Shown here one piece after another: positions 19,831 through 30,559 of a stretch of 60,429 nucleotides of DNA. The notes below the pieces were generated by a model, which did no database searches, was not told the origin of the DNA, and saw only the letters and a program-made list of their open reading frames with translations. The position numbers and the translations under genes were made by a program. Location: contig JAUZSC010000025.1 in assembly GCA_030949825.1 (NCBI GenBank), forward strand, positions 1 to 60,429, in the 5' to 3' direction. Each line of letters begins with the position of its first letter. The stretch's first letter is position 1. Origin of the DNA: Sulfurimonas sp. (lineage in GTDB: Bacteria > Campylobacterota > Campylobacteria > Campylobacterales > Sulfurimonadaceae).

Positions 19831-20841
19831 ATGCTAGTAGACGCTAATTTTTGTATGAACCTTGCCCTTAAAGAGGCTTGGAAATATCAAGGTTTTACAT
19901 ATCCAAATCCAGCAGTTGGATGCACGATTGTAAGTCAAAATGGTGAACTCCTCGCTGTAGATGCACATAAAAAAGCAGGTGAAGCACATGCAGAAGTGAA
20001 TGCACTTCAAAGTGCTTATTTTAAAATCACTGACGATAATACTATTCTATCATTAAAAAAATCCATTGACATTCATAACTATCTTTTATCTCACCATAAT
20101 AATATTTTTCACAATGTTATACTTTATACGACACTTGAACCATGCTCTCATCAAGGAAAAACACCTTCGTGCGCGTCACTTATAAGTGAGCTTGGAATTA
20201 AAGAAGTGTATGTTGGTAGTTATGATACAAATGAAAAAGCACAAAATGGTAATCAAATTTTGATTGAAAGTGGGAGTATAATCTATAAAGAGCAGATGCT
20301 ACAAGCATGTGATGCCTTACTCTCTCCCTTTAAAATGTTTCTTAATCATAGATTTGTATTTTTTAAATGGGCACAAAGATTAAATGGAACAATTGATGAT
20401 GGAATAATAAGCTCATCTGCGTCAAGAAAACATGTTCACGGTATGAGAAATGTTTGCGACCTTTTAGTAATAGGTGGTAATACAGTAAGAGCCGACAGAC
20501 CAACCTTAGATGCTAGGCTAGTAAATGGCAAGGCTCCTGATATACTGATACTTTCAAGAGAGAAAGATTTTGATAAGACAATTCCACTTTTTAATGTAAA
20601 GGGAAGGGAAGTCTTTATTGAGAGTGGTTTTTCTAAATTAGAAGATTATAAAAATATTATGATAGAAGGTACATCAACAATGTATGAATTATCTAAAGAA
20701 TATGTTGACTTGTACTTATGTTATCTTGCTCCTTCGTTTGCTGGAAGTAAGATTTTTGATGTGAAAAATGATACATTTGAAATTTTAAATATACAAAAAG
20801 AATCACAAGATATAATCATGTGGATGAAAAGGGAAGTTTAA
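19831..20841 (+). CDS. ribD: Bifunctional riboflavin deaminase/reductase
   Basis: 336 residues. The deaminase domain has zinc motifs AGEAHAEVNAL and TTLEPCSHQGKTPSCASLI with PNPAVGC upstream. The C-terminal reductase domain has FKWAQRLNGTIDDG and VIGGNTVRADRPTLDARL. It catalyses the second and third steps of riboflavin synthesis. Both catalytic halves look intact. It starts directly after the rimP stop. Confidence 0.95.
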   Translation: MLVDANFCMNLALKEAWKYQGFTYPNPAVGCTIVSQNGELLAVDAHKKAGEAHAEVNALQSAYFKITDDNTILSLKKSIDIHNYLLSHHNNIFHNVILYTTLEPCSHQGKTPSCASLISELGIKEVYVGSYDTNEKAQNGNQILIESGSIIYKEQMLQACDALLSPFKMFLNHRFVFFKWAQRLNGTIDDGIISSSASRKHVHGMRNVCDLLVIGGNTVRADRPTLDARLVNGKAPDILILSREKDFDKTIPLFNVKGREVFIESGFSKLEDYKNIMIEGTSTMYELSKEYVDLYLCYLAPSFAGSKIFDVKNDTFEILNIQKESQDIIMWMKREV

Positions 20842-21552
20842 ATGCAAGAACAAGAAAAAATAGTCTCAATGTTTGATGATATAGCTCCAACATACGATAC
20901 AGCTAACCGTGTAATGAGTATGGGTGTTGACAAATCGTGGAGAAGAAAAGCTTGTGATTTATCATTTGAGTTTTACGCGAAGGATTCTATAACTAAAATA
21001 GTAGATGTAGCATGTGGAACAGGCGATATGATGGACTTTTGGAGTTCTCGGGCACAAAAATCTTCTGTCAATATTAAAGAAATAGTTGGCGTTGACCCAT
21101 CAGTTGGTATGGTTGATGTTGCAAAACAGAAATATCCTAAGTTTAATTATCATATCGCTGGGGCAACACAGATGCCACTTGAAGACGAAAGCACTGATAT
21201 GCTTAGCATTACCTACGGTATAAGAAATGTTGTCAAGAGAAAAGAAGCATTTGAAGAATTTAACAGAGTTTTAAAAAAAGATGGTCTTGTAGTCATTTTA
21301 GAATTTATGAAAAATGAAAACCCATCATTACTTGGAAAAATTAGAGATTTTTACATGAATAAAATTCTACCTTATGTAGGTGGAATAATTTCAAAAAACT
21401 TAGAAGCGTATCAATACTTACCAAACTCAATAAAAGATTTTTCTACAGTTTTAAATATGCAAAATGAATTAGAAGAAGCTGGATTTGAGATGCTTTACAC
21501 AAAAAGTTTTTCAATGGATATATCAACACTTCTTATTGCTAGAAAAAAGTAG
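20842..21552 (+). CDS. ubiE: Demethylmenaquinone methyltransferase (UbiE/MenG)
   Basis: SAM-dependent methyltransferase for the last step of menaquinone synthesis; Campylobacterota use menaquinone. 236 residues with VSMFDDIAPTYDTANRVMSM at the start, the SAM loop VDVACGTGDM, and the family motifs YGIRNV and YQYLPNSIKDF. It abuts ribD and ends the long plus-strand run. Confidence 0.93.
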   Translation: MQEQEKIVSMFDDIAPTYDTANRVMSMGVDKSWRRKACDLSFEFYAKDSITKIVDVACGTGDMMDFWSSRAQKSSVNIKEIVGVDPSVGMVDVAKQKYPKFNYHIAGATQMPLEDESTDMLSITYGIRNVVKRKEAFEEFNRVLKKDGLVVILEFMKNENPSLLGKIRDFYMNKILPYVGGIISKNLEAYQYLPNSIKDFSTVLNMQNELEEAGFEMLYTKSFSMDISTLLIARKK

Positions 21553-21556
21553 TTTT

Positions 21557-21877
21557 TTAGTTTTCTTCTAGCACTTCTTCAAAACAAATTTCTCTTGCTA
21601 CATACCAGTCGGCTATGCCTTGGTCGTTATATTGGTATTCTCTTTGTTTGGTAGGAATAACACTATTTCTAATTTTTGAACGGATAATTCCCATAATGAT
21701 AAATGAGAGTAATAAAGCAGCACCTGCCATAAAATAATCATATATATACCATACTATTAAAGCTACAAAAAATGTTGTAAATTGTAAAAAAACTCTTAGT
21801 ATAAAAGCGAGTGCTTTACATTTTTTAGAATGAAGCTTTGGAGTGGGTTCTATCAAGTTTATAAAATCTGTTTGCAT
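21557..21877 (-). CDS. Small membrane protein of unknown function
   Basis: 106 residues with two hydrophobic segments (about 25-43 and 48-66), a basic N-terminus and an acidic C-terminus. I recognise no family. It lies convergent to ubiE with only four bases between the stops, and divergent from htpG, whose promoter occupies the 58-base gap. Confidence 0.6.
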   Translation of the reverse strand: MQTDFINLIEPTPKLHSKKCKALAFILRVFLQFTTFFVALIVWYIYDYFMAGAALLLSFIIMGIIRSKIRNSVIPTKQREYQYNDQGIADWYVAREICFEEVLEEN

Positions 21878-21901
21878 TTATTTAGTATACCTAAATTTGG
21901 A

Positions 21902-21907
21902 TATACT
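21902..21907 (+). promoter_or_regulatory. -10 box of htpG
   Basis: TATACT in an AT-rich gap, 29 bases before the htpG ATG at 21936. AAGGAC serves as ribosome binding site. No heat-shock operator was recognised. Confidence 0.4.
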
Positions 21908-21935
21908 TTCACAAATTATTATAAGGACATTAAAA

Positions 21936-23830
21936 ATGGCAAAACATCAGTTTCAGACGGAAGCAAATCAAATATTAAATCTTATGATTCACTCACTTTA
22001 TTCAAATAAAGAAATCTTTATTCGTGAGCTTGTTTCAAATGCTTCAGATGCACTTGATAAACTCAACATGTTAGTTTTAACTGAGGACAAATATAAAGAT
22101 GTTACATTCGCTCCTCGTATTGATATCGTTGCAAATAAAGAAGCAAAAACTTTAACAATTAAAGATTCTGGTATCGGTATGAACGAAGAAGACTTAATGA
22201 ATAACCTTGGTACGATTGCAAAATCAGGTACTAAAGCATTTTTAGAAAACCTAAGTGGTGATCAAAAAGAAGACTCTAACCTTATTGGTCAATTTGGTGT
22301 TGGTTTTTATGCTTGTTTTATGGTTGCTGACAAAGTAGAAGTTACAACTAAAAAAGCTGGTGAAGATCAAGCTCTTTTATGGACAAGTGCTGGTGATGGC
22401 GAGTTTGAAATAGAGAACACTACACAAGAAGGTCACGGTACTACCATCGTTATGCACCTAAAAGATGCTGAAGATGAATTTTTAGAAGTACATAGAATCG
22501 ATACTATCGTTAAAAAATATTCTAATCATATTCCTTTCCCTATTTTTATGGATAAAGAAAATTTTGTAGCAGCTGTTAAAGATGATGACGATAAAGAAAT
22601 CGAACCATCAAGAACTGATATTGTAAACGAACAAATCAACAAAGCTAATGCCCTTTGGACAATGGCTAAAAAAGATGTAACAGATGATGAATATAAAGAT
22701 TTTTATAGCTCAATTGCTCATTCTTCAGAAGAACCATTAGCATGGATGCACAACAAGTCTGAGGGTGCTGTAGAATATACAACATTATTTTATATCCCAA
22801 GTAAAGCACCGATGGATTTATTTCGTGTTGATTACCAAACTGGAATCAAGCTTTATATTAACCGTGTATTTATTACAGATGATGAAAAAGAGCTTATGCC
22901 AACATACTTAAGATTTTTACGCGGTGTAATTGATTCTAAGGACTTACCATTAAATGTTTCTCGTGAGATTCTACAATCTAACCCTATAATGGATAAAATT
23001 AAAAAAAACATCAGTGAAAAAAGTTCTTTCAGAGCTTTCAAAAATGTCTAAGAAAAATAAAGAAAAATATGATACTTTTTATGCTGAATTTGGAAATGTT
23101 CTTAAAGAAGGACTTTATAACGATTTTGATAACCGTGAAAAAAATCTTAGAACTTATGCAGTTTAACACGCTTAATTCGAGTGATACAGTTATGATTGAA
23201 GACTTTGTTAAAAATATAGATGAAGACAAGAAAGAGATTTATTACCTAACAGGTAAAACTTCTTTATCTTTACTCAAATCATCACCTGCATTAGAGAGAT
23301 TTAAAGCTAAGGGAATAGATGTTTTAGTTCTTAATGAAGAAGTAGATACTATAATTTTTCCAATGGTTACAGACTATAAAGACTTTAAACTTGTTCCAGT
23401 AGCAGATGCTAAGTTTGAAGAAAGTGAAGAAGTGAAAAAGGCAGAAGAAGAAGTTGCTAAGAGCTATGAAGGTTTAGCAAAAGAGTTTAAAGATGCTCTT
23501 GGCGAGGCTGTTAAATCAGTTGAAACAACTTCAGACTTAACAGATTCTCCTGTTGCGATTAAAGTGGACAAAGAAGACCCAGCATATATGATGGCTCAAA
23601 TGATGAAGCAAATGGGTCAGGGTGGTGATACACCAGATCCAGCTCCCATTCTTCAAATCAATCCAAACCATGAGTTACTTCTTAAACTCAAAGACTCATC
23701 TGACCAAAATCTTATAAGCGATGCAGCACATATACTACTTGAACAAGCAAAATTATTTGATGGACAAGAAATAGGCGATACAGCGGATTTTATTATGAGA
23801 CTTAACAGAATTATGAGTAAAGCTTTATAA
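21936..23830 (+). CDS. htpG: Hsp90-type chaperone HtpG (two frame breaks)
   Basis: ATP-dependent chaperone. The product begins [24 protein letters not shown] ATPase motifs: [20 protein letters not shown] and [11 protein letters not shown]. The middle domain ends [18 protein letters not shown]. The frame then breaks at an A6 run (23017-23022; five expected), continues in a third frame with EEFG-type [13 protein letters not shown], and breaks again at an A7 run (23138-23144; six expected) before LELMQFNT. The C-terminal dimerisation domain ends at 23830. Reconstructed length about 630 residues, normal. Two independent +1 events in a core chaperone point to sequencing error. Confidence 0.94.
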
Positions 23831-23841
23831 TTATTTCAAAT

Positions 23842-23866
23842 AGTGAGTGTTAAAGTAGCACTCACT
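23842..23866 (+). terminator. Terminator after htpG
   Basis: 8-bp perfect stem AGTGAGTG/CACTCACT with a 9-base loop, followed by CATTTTATTT. Confidence 0.7.
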
Positions 23867-23930
23867 CATTTTATTTAAATTTGCTTAGCTTAGTATTTAC
23901 AATCATTGTAAATAATGTTACATTTGTCTT

Positions 23931-24442
23931 ATGAATAAGAACTTGCCATATGTTAAATTATTATTAGCTAGTAGTGACCAAGATAAAATGTTGGACAATG
24001 CTCAAAAAATTTCTTATAACTTATGCACAAGTGAATTTCCAATCCTTAATATTCTTGATTATAAGTATTCCCCTAAAAAAAGCAATTGAAGAACTCGGTG
24101 TTGATTTAGAACTCATGAATCAATTGATTGATGATTTTGTAATACAAATTGTTAAAGAATCTACGACTTTTAACGAATTTTTAGAAGAATTACAAGACCT
24201 TCAAACATATACAAAAAAATCTAGATTACACTATTTTAAGAGAGTTGGCACATAAAAATTTAGGTGTTGCAAGAAATCTTCGGATTGAGGATTCAGAAAA
24301 ACTTTTAGAAATTATAATGAAAGAAAACAATTTAGAATATATATTAAAAGCTGTCGAATGTTTACTAAGTAGAGTAATCTTGCTGAGGCCAGAGCAAGCC
24401 TATAAAACGATACGCTTAATTCAAGTGAAAAGTAGTTTCTAG
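23931..24442 (+). CDS. Unrecognised cytosolic protein (two frame breaks)
   Basis: The start ATG at 23931 gives MNKNLPYVKLLLASSDQDKM. Removing one A from the A7 run 24075-24081 leads into KKAIEELGVDLELMNQLIDD, and removing one A from the A7 run 24223-24229 leads into ELAHKNLGVARNLRIEDS, ending LIQVKSSF. The reconstructed protein has about 170 residues, is mostly helical by composition, and has no signal peptide or membrane segment. I do not recognise the family. It may be lineage-specific. Confidence 0.55.
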
Positions 24443-24610
24443 TTATCTATTTTTAAAAGCTTCAGAAACATGCTCTAACTTTCCTTTTGGTACTTTCTTG
24501 TAAACAACTTTTTCTTTACTAGGCAAAACAAATGCAAGAAGTATAAATATAAAAGAAAATACAATGCCTGTTAATGTAGCAAGAACTAGTTTTAGTTTAA
24601 AATCATTCAT
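24443..24610 (-). CDS. Small single-pass membrane protein
   Basis: 55 residues from ATG at 24610 to the stop at 24443-24445. It has one hydrophobic segment (about residues 5-29, with FSFIFILLAFVL) and a lysine-rich tail (KKVPKGKLEHVSEAFKNR). Function unknown. It is divergent from the gene at 24643 and its stop adjoins the previous stop. Confidence 0.5.
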   Translation of the reverse strand: MNDFKLKLVLATLTGIVFSFIFILLAFVLPSKEKVVYKKVPKGKLEHVSEAFKNR

Positions 24611-24642
24611 AAGTTAATTATATCATGTTAATATTCTTTATG

Positions 24643-25149
24643 CGAAAAAAATTGTTTATATTCCTTATATTCTTACTTGGCTATACATCAATATATGCTA
24701 AAGAACCTTTAATGGCTACACTCGTTAATATTACATCAAATGAAATACAAGAATTTAAAATAGGAAATTATAAATTTAAATGTACCCCTTATGGCATCTA
24801 CACTTTAGAAGAACTTTATAGAAATTCCCCGAATACTTCACAATGTAGAAAATCTATAAGTAATTTTTATAAAAAAAGAATGGATTTAAGGTACTTCTCA
24901 CATACAAAATTTATTACATTACAATCGTATAGTTTAATTTTTAAGCAGAAGAAGTGTATTATAAATGTAGCTGGTGAAAAATCATATAATGAGTTTTTAT
25001 TAGATACAGGACTTGGGATAAAAGTTCCTGAAAAATTAGACAAGGAATATGATTTTGTATTTCATAGGTCTCAAAGAGAAGCCAAACTATCTAAAAGAGG
25101 TTTATGGGGTTTTAATATTGCTAAAGAATGTACTTCAAGCATAAAGTAA
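24643..25149 (+). CDS. Exported SNase-like protein
   Basis: The start at 24643 (MRKKLFIFLIFLLGYTSIYA) gives a standard signal peptide; an upstream in-frame ATG at 24625 is possible. The mature part ends with SQREAKLSKRGLWGF, which matches the C-terminal helix and GLWG of thermonuclease-like (SNase/OB) proteins. The catalytic Arg/Asp pattern of active nucleases is not clear, so an inactive SNase fold is possible. About 168 residues. Confidence 0.5.
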   Translation, partial: RKKLFIFLIFLLGYTSIYAKEPLMATLVNITSNEIQEFKIGNYKFKCTPYGIYTLEELYRNSPNTSQCRKSISNFYKKRMDLRYFSHTKFITLQSYSLIFKQKKCIINVAGEKSYNEFLLDTGLGIKVPEKLDKEYDFVFHRSQREAKLSKRGLWGFNIAKECTSSIK

Positions 25150-25151
25150 AT

Positions 25152-25442
25152 TTATTTATGTGTCATATATACCCAAAACTCTTTATGCGTAAGCCCTTTA
25201 TTAAGAAAATATATCTGTAAAATAGCTACTCTGTATAATGTTATAAGCATCTTGGCAAAAGGTATAAAAAGACTTAAGCCAACAAGCGTTGACTGCTGTT
25301 TATCACCCTTGGATGTAATCATTTCTTGCATACCTATGTTTTTACTAAGGTACATCCCAAAAAGAATTGAAAATGAAAAATTCAATAGTATTCCAAAAAT
25401 TATGTATGCGATAAAATCTTGTTCATTCATTCCAATTATCAT
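25152..25442 (-). CDS. Small membrane protein of unknown function
   Basis: 96 residues with two likely transmembrane segments (about 10-30 and 50-75). No family recognised. It is convergent with the exported protein before it and followed upstream by a DUF3817 gene on the same strand. Confidence 0.5.
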   Translation of the reverse strand: MIIGMNEQDFIAYIIFGILLNFSFSILFGMYLSKNIGMQEMITSKGDKQQSTLVGLSLFIPFAKMLITLYRVAILQIYFLNKGLTHKEFWVYMTHK

Positions 25443-25486
25443 ATCTATCCTAATTATTAATTTAACGCTATTTTAGCATTTTAAAC

Positions 25487-25777
25487 TTATTCATAGGTCT
25501 TTATCCTAGGACTAGTGTAAAAAGTTCCAAAAGGTATGAGTGATGCTATAAAAAATAAAATATTACATTTAAACTTCCATCTCGCTTCTATATATGCTGG
25601 AATCATTAATAATACTAAAGCTACAAACAGTCCCCCATGAAGCATACCACTATATTTAACAGCTTGGGGCATCTCAAAATAGTATTTAAGAGGCATTGCT
25701 ATAAAAAGTAGGGCTAAATATGAATATCCTTCTATTGTATTTATTATTCTAAATCTTTGCACATTTTTATTTGTCAT
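25487..25777 (-). CDS. DUF3817 family membrane protein
   Basis: 96 residues with three hydrophobic segments. The sequence RFRIINTIEGYSYLALL, followed by MPLKYYF, AVKYSGMLHGGLF and the polar WKFK turn, matches the DUF3817 pattern of small integral membrane proteins. Function unknown. It is divergent from oadG. Confidence 0.65.
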   Translation of the reverse strand: MTNKNVQRFRIINTIEGYSYLALLFIAMPLKYYFEMPQAVKYSGMLHGGLFVALVLLMIPAYIEARWKFKCNILFFIASLIPFGTFYTSPRIKTYE

Positions 25778-25889
25778 TTATATATTCTCCTTATAAGAAT
25801 TATTTTGGAAGTATATAATCAAAAGGTAACAATATGGTAATTTTAAAAATTTCTAAACAATTGCAAACTTTTTTTAAACATCTTTATAC

Positions 25890-25895
25890 TATAAT
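25890..25895 (+). promoter_or_regulatory. -10 box of oadGAB
   Basis: TATAAT, overlapping a second box TATACT at 25885, 31 bases before the oadG start; AAAGGT follows as ribosome binding site. Confidence 0.45.
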
Positions 25896-25925
25896 CACTA
25901 CAAATTGTAAATAAAAGGTAATTTA

Positions 25926-26156
25926 ATGGAAACTAACCTGATAGTAGAGGGTTTTAAATTTATGGGTTTAGGAATGGGAACTGTTTTTCTATTTTTAATC
26001 ATCCTCATAGGGAGCATGAATCTCATGTCTTTTCTTGTAAATAGATTTTTCCCAGAACCACATCAGAATCCTGATGCAACAGTTAATAACAAACAAGATA
26101 ATAAAAAAGTGATTGCGGCTATTACAGCAGCAATTACACATCATAGACAAGGATAA
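25926..26156 (+). CDS. oadG: Oxaloacetate decarboxylase gamma subunit
   Basis: 76 residues with one N-terminal transmembrane segment (GLGMGTVFLFLIILIGSMNL), a proline-rich linker and a basic, His-containing tail. OadG anchors the alpha subunit to the beta subunit and binds zinc through its C-terminus. First gene of the oadG-oadA-oadB operon; oadA begins eight bases later. Confidence 0.85.
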   Translation: METNLIVEGFKFMGLGMGTVFLFLIILIGSMNLMSFLVNRFFPEPHQNPDATVNNKQDNKKVIAAITAAITHHRQG

Positions 26157-26163
26157 GTAAAGA

Positions 26164-27963
26164 ATGGCTAAAAAATTTATAGATGTAATGGATACAAGCT
26201 TTAGAGATGGTTTTCAGTCGGTATACGGTGGCCGTGTTCTTATGAATGATTTCTTTCCAGCTGTTGAAGCTGCAAAAACTGCAGGAATAACGCACTTCGA
26301 ATTTGGTGGAGGAGCAAGATTTCAATCTTTATACTTCTACCTTCGTGAAGACGCATTTGAAATGATGGATAAATTTCGTAAGATTGTAGGACCAGATGCA
26401 AATCTTCAAACATTGGCTCGTGGTGTTAATACTGTAATGTTAGAAACAGGTTCAAAAGAACTTATAGACTTACATGCAAAACTTTTTAAAAAACATGGAA
26501 CTACTACAATTAGAAACTTCGATGCATTAAATGATATTGAAAATCTTAAGTATTCAGGTGAAAGAATTTCTCATCATGGGCTTAAACATGAAATCGTTGT
26601 GACAATGATGGATTTACCACCAGGATGTCATGGTGCGCATACAGTTGATTTTTATGAAAAAACTCTTAGAGATATTTTAGATAGTGGAATTCCTTACGAT
26701 TCTATTTGTTTTAAAGATGCATCTGGGACTTCGAATCCTCATAAAGTCTATGAAACGATTAAAATGGCAAGAGGTTTAGTACCAGAAGGTATGCATCTTC
26801 GTCTTCATACTCACGAAACTGCTGGTGTATCTGTATCTGCTTATATGGCAGCATTAGAAGCTGGTATTGATGGTATCGATATGGCTGCATCTCCTGTAAG
26901 TGGTGGAACATCTCAGCCAGATATTTTAACTATGCTTCATGCGACTAAAGGTCTTGACTTTGACCTTGGTGGACTTGAAATTGATAAAATTCTTACATAT
27001 GAAAAAGAATTACAACATTGTCTTTCAGATTACTTTGTACCACCAGAAGCAACTATGGTTTCTCCAATTATTCCATTCTCACCAATGCCAGGTGGCGCAT
27101 TAACTGCAAATACTCAAATGATGCGTGACAATGACATTCTGGACAAGTTCCCAGAAGTTATTGCAGCTATGCAAGAAGTTGTAGAAAAAGGTGGTTACGG
27201 TACTTCTGTAACTCCAGTTTCTCAGTTTTATTTCCAGCAGGCACTTAACAATGTTATGCAAGGACCTTGGAAAGCAATCGCACCAGGTTACGGGCGCATG
27301 GTTCTTGGTTATTTTGGAAAAACTCCAGTTGCTCCAGATCCAGAAGTTGTAAAAATTGCTTCAGAAAAATTAAATTTAGAACCAACTACCCAAAAAGCAC
27401 TTGATTTAGCAAATGCTGATGAAAGTAAATCTTTGGATACTTGGATAAATAGATTAAAAGAAGAAGAGATAGAAATAACAGAAGAAAATATTTTTATTGC
27501 AGCAGCATGTCAAGACAAAGGTATCGCATTTCTTAAGGGAAAAGGCGAATTAAATGTAAGAAAAATATCTCAAATGAAATCAGATTGTGAAGGAAGTGGA
27601 AGTATGGGTAATGGAAATTATACAGTAGTTGTAGATGGTCAGAAGTTTAGTGTTCAAGTTGCAGAGGGTGATGCAGATATTCAAGTAGTAGCGGTTGATG
27701 GTGAAGCAGTGGCATCTGCTCCAAGACCTCAGGCGACAGCTTCTGAAGATGATTTAGAAGTTAAAGCACTTCTTCCAGGTAATGTTTGGAAAATTGTAAT
27801 GAATCCAAATGATAAAGTAAATGATGGTGATGTAATCATGATTTTAGAGTCTATGAAAATGGAAATTGATGTAGTCGCAACACGATCGGGTACGCTTAAA
27901 TCAATTAATGTCGCTACAAATGATAAAGTAGTAGAAGGTCAAGTCGTAGCAGTAATAGGATAA
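26164..27963 (+). CDS. oadA: Oxaloacetate decarboxylase alpha / pyruvate carboxylase B-type subunit
   Basis: 599 residues. N-terminal carboxyltransferase TIM barrel ([12 protein letters not shown]; metal site [15 protein letters not shown] with the active Lys), a PYC_OADA domain, and a C-terminal biotinyl domain with the lysine in [10 protein letters not shown]. It transfers CO2 from oxaloacetate to biotin. Neighbouring oadG and oadB indicate the Na+-pumping decarboxylase. In Campylobacterota the same protein could also serve a pyruvate carboxylase. Confidence 0.92.
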   Translation: MAKKFIDVMDTSFRDGFQSVYGGRVLMNDFFPAVEAAKTAGITHFEFGGGARFQSLYFYLREDAFEMMDKFRKIVGPDANLQTLARGVNTVMLETGSKELIDLHAKLFKKHGTTTIRNFDALNDIENLKYSGERISHHGLKHEIVVTMMDLPPGCHGAHTVDFYEKTLRDILDSGIPYDSICFKDASGTSNPHKVYETIKMARGLVPEGMHLRLHTHETAGVSVSAYMAALEAGIDGIDMAASPVSGGTSQPDILTMLHATKGLDFDLGGLEIDKILTYEKELQHCLSDYFVPPEATMVSPIIPFSPMPGGALTANTQMMRDNDILDKFPEVIAAMQEVVEKGGYGTSVTPVSQFYFQQALNNVMQGPWKAIAPGYGRMVLGYFGKTPVAPDPEVVKIASEKLNLEPTTQKALDLANADESKSLDTWINRLKEEEIEITEENIFIAAACQDKGIAFLKGKGELNVRKISQMKSDCEGSGSMGNGNYTVVVDGQKFSVQVAEGDADIQVVAVDGEAVASAPRPQATASEDDLEVKALLPGNVWKIVMNPNDKVNDGDVIMILESMKMEIDVVATRSGTLKSINVATNDKVVEGQVVAVIG

Positions 27964-27967
27964 GCAA

Positions 27968-29287
27968 ATGAAGTTTTTTGTTTTAAAATTATTGGCTCTT
28001 ATCCTTTTTAGCTTTAGTACTATTCATGCAAGTGCTCCTTCTGCGGACGAAGGTGCTTCAACACATAAAGAAGAAACATATCAGTCTCAATCATTTTCAG
28101 AGATGGTTGGTGGCTTTTTAGCATCAACTGGTATTAATGCAGTACTTAACCCTGATCCAGATGAAATGGGTGCACACGGTGAAGAGATGAGTGACTTTCA
28201 CAAATCATGGGGACGCGTTCTTATGATTTTTGTTACATTTTTTCTTTTTTGGTTAGCGATTAAAAAAGGTTTTGAACCTCTTTTACTTTTACCAATTGCC
28301 TTTGGTGGTTTACTTGCAAATATCCCTATAGCGGGTATCGCTGGAGAACATGGTTTCTTAGGTGTTATCTATAATATGGGTCTAGCTAATGAAATGTTTC
28401 CTATTCTTATCTTTATGGGTGTTGGAGCAATGACTGATTTTGGTCCATTACTCTCTAACCCTAAAACGGCACTTCTTGGTGGAGCTGCTCAGTTTGGTAT
28501 CTTTGGAACACTTGTTGGTGCAGTTGCTTTAACGCAATATGGTTTTGCAGACTTTACACTTCAACAAGCATCAGCGATTTCTATTATTGGTGGGGCTGAT
28601 GGTCCTACTTCGATATTTATTGCAACCAAGCTTGCTCCTGAATTGTTAGGTGCGATTGCAGTTGCATCGTATTCTTATATGGCGATGGTTCCGATTATTC
28701 AACCTCCAATTATGAGAGCTTTAACAACAGATGCAGAACGCAAGATTAAAATGACGACACTTCGTCATGTGTCTCGTTTAGAAAAGTTAGTATTTCCAAT
28801 TATGGTACTAAGCCTTGCTATTATGGTTCTACCTGCTGCAACACCATTAATCGGTGCATTTATGTTTGGTAACTTTTTGAAAGAATCAGGTGTAGTTGAG
28901 CGTCTAAACGATACGCTTCAAAATTCACTGATAAATACAGTGACAATTTTTCTAGGACTTGGTGTTGGTTCCAAACTAGCAGCAAATGAATTCTTAGTAC
29001 CAGATACTATGTTTATTATGGCTCTAGGTATTATTGCATTTTCAGTTGGTACAGCGTCGGGTGTGCTAATGGCTAAGGTTATGAATATATTTCCAGGACA
29101 TAAAGTAAATCCATTAATCGGTTCAGCTGGTGTATCAGCAGTTCCAATGGCAGCGCGTGTATCTAACAAAGTTGGTATGGAATATGACCGTACAAATATG
29201 TTACTTATGCATGCGATGGGTCCCAATGTAGCGGGGGTAATAGGTTCAGCAGTAGCAGCTGGGGTCTTAATCTCGTTGTTTCAATAA
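27968..29287 (+). CDS. oadB: Oxaloacetate decarboxylase beta subunit (Na+ pump)
   Basis: 439-residue polytopic membrane protein. It decarboxylates carboxybiotin and exports Na+. The conserved catalytic stretch [12 protein letters not shown] with the essential Asp is present near residue 213, as is [11 protein letters not shown]. It has an N-terminal extension with a signal-like hydrophobic stretch followed by an acidic segment (29-75). Five bases after oadA. Confidence 0.93.
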   Translation: MKFFVLKLLALILFSFSTIHASAPSADEGASTHKEETYQSQSFSEMVGGFLASTGINAVLNPDPDEMGAHGEEMSDFHKSWGRVLMIFVTFFLFWLAIKKGFEPLLLLPIAFGGLLANIPIAGIAGEHGFLGVIYNMGLANEMFPILIFMGVGAMTDFGPLLSNPKTALLGGAAQFGIFGTLVGAVALTQYGFADFTLQQASAISIIGGADGPTSIFIATKLAPELLGAIAVASYSYMAMVPIIQPPIMRALTTDAERKIKMTTLRHVSRLEKLVFPIMVLSLAIMVLPAATPLIGAFMFGNFLKESGVVERLNDTLQNSLINTVTIFLGLGVGSKLAANEFLVPDTMFIMALGIIAFSVGTASGVLMAKVMNIFPGHKVNPLIGSAGVSAVPMAARVSNKVGMEYDRTNMLLMHAMGPNVAGVIGSAVAAGVLISLFQ

Positions 29288-29452
29288 CTAAAATTGGGGC
29301 TACCCCTCTTATATTAATTATAGATTTTTAAAGCATTTCTTATTATATGAGGGCATTTCTTTCAGGGCAATTCACATCACTCTTTAAATTTTTCTACTCT
29401 TTGTCTTTATTTTTTAGAATAAATAAGAATGATTTGATTTATGTTTTAGAGT

Positions 29453-29474
29453 AATACTCCTATTTAGGAGTATT
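29453..29474 (+). terminator. Terminator after oadB
   Basis: 8-bp perfect stem AATACTCC/GGAGTATT with a 6-base loop, then TTTG. It lies between the convergent oadB and cheV genes. A weaker GGGG-CTA-CCCC hairpin is just after oadB at about 29296. Confidence 0.6.
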
Positions 29475-29501
29475 TTTGAGAGGGTATTTAAGGATTTAGT
29501 T

Positions 29502-30437
29502 TCAGTTCATAATATCTACAATCAATGGTATGATATTATGACTTTTTGTTTTATCTACGAAGCCGTTTGCACCTAGAACTTCAGCTTCTCTTTTGTTGTT
29601 ATTTCCAGTCATTGAGCTATTTACGATGATTGGAATGGCTGCTGTAATAGGGTCTTTTGCAAGTATTTGGATTACAGTGAAGCCTGACATTTCTGGCATC
29701 TCTATATCGGTTACGATAGCGGGGATTATACTTGGATCTGGAAGTGCTTGTATGTAGTCTACTAATTTCTTGCCATTATCAAACATATTCATTTTAATAT
29801 TGGCATTTTTAAATATTTGCTTTAAAGCTGTTTGTGCAGTTTTAGAATCTTCTGCGATTAATACTGTTCCATGTTTTAGTTTCTCAGGAATGACTATTTC
29901 TGCAAGATTATTTGTATCTTCAATAACATTTACTAAGGCCTGTGGTATGACATCCGCAAGAAGTTTTTCATAGTCAAGAATTAGGCATAAGCTACCATCT
30001 TCTAAGCGTGTGTCATTCATAACAACGCCATCATCTTTAAGTCTATAACTATCAGGTGCATGCATCTCATTCCAGTTTTTCTTGATAACTCTATACGCAG
30101 ACATAATTCTTAGCCCAATAACGATACCGTTAAAATCACATATAAGAATGTTTGACTTCATAAGTTCTTCTTTTGTGAGGGTTGTCCCCAACCATAAAGG
30201 AAGATTTAATATAGGTATTTGTAATCCACGAAGAATAATAGTACCTTCAAGCAATTTATGCGCAGATGGAATTTGTGTTAAAAAATGGTTTCGAGACTCG
30301 ACTACCTCTCTGGTCTTAAAAACATTTATAGCATAGTAAGCCGAATCATCACTTTCGTTAATCCTAAACACTAACAACTGAAGTTCATTATTTTTTGCTA
30401 AGTTTGTAGAAGCGTCAACATTATCTAAAACAGACAT
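29502..30437 (-). CDS. cheV: Chemotaxis coupling protein CheV
   Basis: N-terminal CheW-like domain (about 1-165) and C-terminal receiver domain with phosphorylatable Asp in AIVTDIEMPEMSGF, Ser/Thr in IVNSSMTG and Lys in GFVDKTKS. It links chemoreceptors to CheA and can act as phosphate sink. The start at 30437 (MSVLDNVDAS) is chosen because AAGGGT precedes it; the open frame extends 13 codons further. About 311 residues. Single gene, convergent with oadB. Confidence 0.92.
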   Translation of the reverse strand: MSVLDNVDASTNLAKNNELQLLVFRINESDDSAYYAINVFKTREVVESRNHFLTQIPSAHKLLEGTIILRGLQIPILNLPLWLGTTLTKEELMKSNILICDFNGIVIGLRIMSAYRVIKKNWNEMHAPDSYRLKDDGVVMNDTRLEDGSLCLILDYEKLLADVIPQALVNVIEDTNNLAEIVIPEKLKHGTVLIAEDSKTAQTALKQIFKNANIKMNMFDNGKKLVDYIQALPDPSIIPAIVTDIEMPEMSGFTVIQILAKDPITAAIPIIVNSSMTGNNNKREAEVLGANGFVDKTKSHNIIPLIVDIMN

Positions 30438-30531
30438 TAAGTACCCTTTATTTATATATAGTTTAATAGTACCCAAAATAAAATGAAATATGCTTGAATG
30501 TTAACTGATTCTAAGCGATTAATGGCTAAAA

Positions 30532-30537
30532 TATAAT
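30532..30537 (+). promoter_or_regulatory. -10 box of HlyD-like gene
   Basis: TATAAT, 23 bases before the start at 30560; the ribosome binding site AAAAGG lies at 30548-30553. Confidence 0.4.
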
Positions 30538-30559
30538 TCAATTTATCAAAAGGTTTTTT

